From contig JACQUZ010000103.1 of assembly GCA_016210055.1 (NCBI GenBank), positions 1-64,000 of the forward strand: a stretch of 64,000 bases of DNA. The letters are read 5' to 3'. Shown one piece after another: positions 62,548 through 64,000 of this stretch. The DNA is from Deltaproteobacteria bacterium. Lineage in GTDB: Bacteria > Myxococcota_A > Polyangia > Haliangiales > SHYZ01. The notes beneath the pieces are model-generated. The model saw only the letters and a list, made by a program, of their open reading frames with translations, did no database searches and was not told where the DNA came from. The translations under genes were made by a program, and so were the position numbers. Position 1 is the first letter of the stretch. Each line of letters starts with the position of its first letter.

Positions 62548-63858
62548 CTATTTCTTGCCGGTCACTTCCACCGGAAGCGGCGGAGGGACCGTTGGCGCTC
62601 GGGGAAGCGGCGGACGGGGCTGGAGAACCGCCTTGGCGACGTCGTTCCAGGCAGATTCGTGTGAGAGCGGAATGCCCATGGCCTCTGGCGCCGCCGCTAC
62701 TTGCTCGAGCAGTCGTTGCGTGGACTGAAGCTGCGCTTGGTGGGCTTTGAGCCAATCGTCGAGCTCCTCGGTCAGGCGCTTGGGTCGCGGCGGTAGCTTC
62801 GTCTCGACGGAATTCGACGCGTCACGGCGATAGGCCACGCTGCCGTAGCAGTGCTGGAGCTCCTCCAGGAACTCGTCCATGCTCCGCTGTCGATCCTCTG
62901 GATCCTTGCTTAGCGACTTGAGAATCAGCTTCTCAGCCGTCTCGGTGATTTCGGCCTTGGGGTTGGCAATCCGCGGAAGAGGCGGTGGCTGCGCGATGTG
63001 CTTGGCCAGGATTTCAATTGGCGTGTTGCCGGTAAAGGGAACGCTTCCCGTGAGCATGTCGAAAAACATCACGCCCAGGGAGTAGATGTCCGCGCGGTGG
63101 TCGACCGGGAGCCCCTTTGCGGCCTCGGGGGACATGTACTCCGGGGTCCCGATGATCGTTCCGGCCATCGTGCTGCCCGGGCCTTCGCTGTGGGCGGCCT
63201 CGGGTTCCAAGACCTTCGCGATCCCGAAGTCGAGGACTTTGACGAAATCGAAGGCCTCTTCGCGCTCGATGACAAAACGCTGGGTCCCCGTCGCATCTCG
63301 CTCTGCTCGAATGATCTCACGACGGCCCGGACGGCGCGTGAGAACGATGTTCTCTGGCTTGAGGTCGCGGTGGACGATCCCCTTCTCATGCGCCGCCGAC
63401 AGCGCCGATGCGATCTGATAAATCACGTTGATCGTTCGGTGGAGCTCGATGGGGGCCTCCCGCTCGACGAGCGTCTCGAGGCTCTCCCCTTCGAGGTACT
63501 CCATCACGAAATAGACCCCACCGTCGGGCATGGGCCCAAAATCCGTGACATCAACGATGTTCGGGTGATTGATCGCGGAAGCGGCACGCGCTTCTCTCAA
63601 GAACCGCTTGACTGCCTCGTCGTAGCGGGCAAAGCGCTCGTGCAGGATCTTCACCGCGACCGGCTTGCCAATGTAGACGTGTTCTCCGCGGTAAACCGTA
63701 CCCATCCCGCCCCGGCCTAGAATGTCGAGCAGCTTGTAGTTGCCGATGGTCGAGCCCAGGCGGGCGAAGTCGGATTGCTCGACGAGAACGACTGCGTCCT
63801 TGGTGCAGAATCGCTCATTGCCTTCGTAGGCGGTGCTGCACCTGGGACAGAAGCGCAT
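62548..63858 (-). CDS. Ser/Thr protein kinase with N-terminal zinc ribbon
   Basis: A 436-residue Hanks-type kinase. MRFCPRCSTAYEGNERFCTKDA is a half-preserved zinc ribbon (fourth Cys replaced by Asp). The kinase domain has GRGGMGTVYRG, VAVKIL (Lys), HRDLKPENIVL, VLDFGIAK and GTPEYMSPEAAKGLPVDHRADIYSLG. About 30 residues rich in Arg and Glu are inserted between HRDLKPENIVL and DFG (RRPGRREIIRAERDATG and on), which is longer than usual. The C-terminal 110 residues are a Pro/Gln-rich tail without a transmembrane helix, so the enzyme is cytoplasmic. It may signal to FHA proteins such as the one at 29916-30476. Confidence 0.92.
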   Translation of the reverse strand: MRFCPRCSTAYEGNERFCTKDAVVLVEQSDFARLGSTIGNYKLLDILGRGGMGTVYRGEHVYIGKPVAVKILHERFARYDEAVKRFLREARAASAINHPNIVDVTDFGPMPDGGVYFVMEYLEGESLETLVEREAPIELHRTINVIYQIASALSAAHEKGIVHRDLKPENIVLTRRPGRREIIRAERDATGTQRFVIEREEAFDFVKVLDFGIAKVLEPEAAHSEGPGSTMAGTIIGTPEYMSPEAAKGLPVDHRADIYSLGVMFFDMLTGSVPFTGNTPIEILAKHIAQPPPLPRIANPKAEITETAEKLILKSLSKDPEDRQRSMDEFLEELQHCYGSVAYRRDASNSVETKLPPRPKRLTEELDDWLKAHQAQLQSTQRLLEQVAAAPEAMGIPLSHESAWNDVAKAVLQPRPPLPRAPTVPPPLPVEVTGKK

Positions 63859-63935
63859 CGCGGCGCTTAGGATAGCATGGCCCTTAGGGCCAGGGGTATT
63901 CGTAACAGCTCACGAGGGGGGGAACGGGAGGGGAA

Positions 63936-64000
63936 TTAGCGCTTGGCCTTCTTGGCGCCCTTGGCAGGCCTTGCGGCCTTCTTTGGCTTGGCCTTGGCCT
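63936..64000 (-). CDS. C-terminal end of a Lys/Ala/Pro-rich basic protein, cut by the window edge
   Basis: On the minus strand the frame reads AKAKPKKAARPAKGAK and ends KKAKR at a TAA (63936-63938). Such tails are typical of histone H1-like DNA-binding proteins and of Lys/Ala-rich C-termini on other bacterial proteins. Only the last 20 or so residues are in the window, so the identity of the protein cannot be settled. Confidence 0.5.
   Translation of the reverse strand, partial: AKAKPKKAARPAKGAKKAKR

Noticed and set aside
1-64000. tRNA, rRNA, CRISPR arrays, insertion sequences, prophage
   Set aside because: Looked for in all intergenic stretches by eye; no cloverleaf, repeat-spacer array, transposase or integrase was seen. 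A tRNAscan or CRISPR search could still find a small item.

Overview
The window looks like chromosome of a high-GC, aerobic Gram-negative bacterium, most likely a member of the Myxococcota (former Deltaproteobacteria). The reasons are the alternative complex III plus caa3 oxidase cluster, many secreted lipoproteins with Asp/Pro-rich stalks, a zinc-ribbon Ser/Thr protein kinase with a fragment of a second one, an FHA protein, a very large lipoprotein metzincin and a Lys/Ala/Pro-rich protein tail at the right edge. This placement is inferred from gene content; no rRNA or marker phylogeny was available. I saw no rRNA, tRNA, CRISPR array, transposase or phage gene.

Layout. 0.3-4.5 kb: an FAD-dependent oxidoreductase converging on a dicarboxylate/amino-acid symporter, a kinase-gene fragment and a secreted lipoprotein. 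4.8-13.6 kb: a minus-strand recC-recB-recD operon for double-strand-break repair. 13.7-20.3 kb: a von Willebrand A lipoprotein, an RluA-type pseudouridine synthase, a translationally coupled trio (beta-helix lipoprotein, stalk lipoprotein, LuxR regulator), an alpha/beta hydrolase and a short acyl-CoA dehydrogenase-like protein. 20.3-23 kb: an EgtB-type sulfoxide synthase with a hairpin just before its ribosome-binding site, and SerC. 23-31.7 kb: an outer-membrane-like protein, a MacAB-type exporter operon with two separate permeases and a Yip1-like membrane protein, FxsA, an FHA protein and an unknown exported protein.

31.9-44.4 kb is the respiratory core, on the plus strand and tightly coupled: actABCDEF (alternative complex III), a small membrane protein, a Sco copper chaperone and coxBACD for a caa3-type oxidase with type A2 proton-channel signatures. 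Quinol electrons would pass through ActB Fe-S and ActA/ActE hemes to the cytochrome c domain on CoxB and then to oxygen. After an acyltransferase gene comes a RegB/RegA (PrrB/PrrA)-like two-component pair. Its sensor keeps the quinone-sensing heptapeptide but lacks the redox cysteine, so it is a good candidate regulator of the respiratory genes.

47.2-49.1 kb holds the most interesting unit: a HhH-GPD DNA glycosylase with the hallmarks of the Mig thymine/G:T mismatch glycosylases, divergent by 47 bp from a complete m5C DNA methyltransferase, with no recognisable restriction endonuclease nearby. 49.2-55.2 kb: a barrel-like exported protein, the large metzincin lipoprotein, a clear terminator and a propeller-like protein. 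55.2-64 kb is mostly housekeeping: CBS protein, Fe/Mn superoxide dismutase, RluD (its S4 domain has no ATG/GTG/TTG start), a zinc-ribbon protein, an unknown protein, Lgt, YhbY, tryptophanase, a Ser/Thr kinase and the partial basic protein.
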